From Baffinella frigidus (lineage: Eukaryota; Cryptophyceae; Cryptomonadales; Baffinellaceae), in the NCBI GenBank assembly GCA_026770585.1, contig MU646555.1, positions 284,651 through 308,286 on the forward strand: DNA of 23,636 bases, in the 5' to 3' direction. The notes under the pieces were generated by a model that was not told the origin of the DNA, did not search any database, and was given only the letters and a program-made list of their open reading frames with translations. This document shows positions 23,259 through 23,636 of this stretch, piece after piece. Every line of letters begins with the position of its first letter. Within the stretch, counting starts at the first letter, position 1. Position numbers and translations under genes: made by a program.

Positions 23259-23401
23259 CCCGAACCCCAAACCCGGAACCCGCCACCCGGAACCCGGAAC
23301 CCCGCCACCCGGAACCCGCCACTCGGAACCCGGGACCCCGAACCCCGAACCCGGAACCCCGAACCCGGAACCCGGAACCCGGAACACGGACCCGGAACCC
23401 G
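23259..23401. repeat. Second GGAACCC heptamer array
   Basis: A degenerate array of GGAACCC with variants such as CGCCACCC and CGAACCCC, the same family as 21210-21393. The two arrays flank the gene at 21640-23133 in the same orientation. No gene is visible between 23134 and the window end. Confidence 0.9.
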
Positions 23402-23413
23402 TTATCGTGTCCG

Positions 23414-23475
23414 CAACCATGTGAATTCACAACCATGTGAATCCGCAACCATGTGAATCCGCAACCATGTGAATC
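23414..23475. repeat. 16-bp tandem repeat, four copies
   Basis: Units of CAACCATGTGAATCCG start at 23414, 23430, 23446 and 23462. The same position in the copy at about 1700-1720 has only one, diverged, unit, so this array expanded next to the dispersed repeat. Confidence 0.88.
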
Positions 23476-23636
23476 CGGACATACGAAATCCGTCATCGGT
23501 GTCAGATTTTGGAATTTAGGGTGTCATTTGAGCACTTTTGGGATCGCTTTTGGCGACTTTTTGTACTAACTTCCTGAAGTTGACCAAATCAGAGTAGGGC
23601 GGATAACCCCGACATGTAATCGAAAACCCGATTTTC
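23474..23636. repeat. Third copy of the ~160-bp dispersed repeat
   Basis: Nearly identical to about 1718-1880 in the same orientation, and to the reverse complement of 2050-2210; it differs at only a few positions and runs off the window. It contains ACTTCCTGAAGTTGACCAAA and GGGCGGATAACCCCGACATG. Confidence 0.92.

Noticed and set aside
23414-23475. CRISPR-like array
   Set aside because: Contiguous 16-bp tandem repeat with no spacers; the genome is of eukaryotic-virus type.

Overview
The window looks like part of a large double-stranded DNA virus of a eukaryote, or such a virus integrated in a host genome. The genes are tightly packed on both strands with about 50-280 bp between most of them. 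They use eukaryotic signals: TATA-like boxes shortly upstream of starts, AATAAA or ATTAAA just after stops, and several GT-AG introns. The strongest taxonomic clue is a small protein at 19404-18935 (minus) that carries the sequence pattern of the herpesvirus capsid maturation protease. This suggests Duplodnaviria with a herpes-type capsid, meaning a mirusvirus-like or herpesvirus-like lineage. A protist host is inferred only from the algal/protist style of the surface proteins (RRLL motifs, Thr/Pro-rich stalks). No capsid protein, portal, terminase or polymerase was recognised here, so the lineage call rests mainly on the protease, with weaker support from a protein at 14685-16082 that resembles herpesvirus UL92-type late transcription factors.

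Layout. Positions 1-2340 are a repeat-dense region of nested palindromes and inverted repeats around one spliced MYND-TPR gene, which is itself bracketed by 76-bp inverted repeats. Positions 2371-9878 (all minus) form a surface-protein block: a mucin-like type I membrane glycoprotein, a tiny single-pass membrane protein, and a very large type I glycoprotein in at least two exons. Positions 10156-14599 hold a nuclear-type protein with internal repeats, an ankyrin protein, a 79-residue protein, a two-segment membrane protein and a RING-like protein. Positions 14685-16082 hold the three-exon UL92-like gene. Positions 16202-18166 (minus) hold an eight-segment membrane protein and a 176-residue protein. 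Positions 18338-20533 hold a probable two-exon gene, the protease and two overlapping genes. Positions 20583-23133 hold a helical-repeat protein and a second nuclear-type protein. Both edges of that last gene carry GGAACCC heptamer arrays, and the window ends in another copy of the ~160-bp repeat seen near 1718-2210.

How the parts fit. The membrane proteins (2371-9878, 13392-13988, 16202-17467) are candidates for the envelope. The two large glycoproteins share short cytoplasmic-tail motifs in the same order (YTP, then PQVF), as expected if both tails bind the same inner partner. The MYND, RING and ankyrin proteins look like accessory host-interaction genes. The UL92-like protein would act in late transcription and the protease in capsid maturation.

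The most unusual feature is the introns. Several consist almost entirely of C-rich simple repeats on the coding strand (telomere-like CCCTAAA heptamers, a CCAACCCCG-type minisatellite), one carries a 51-bp tandem repeat, and one in the protease appears to be only 26 nt long. Splicing it supplies the third catalytic histidine. All intron calls here are read from sequence and are not confirmed by RNA data.
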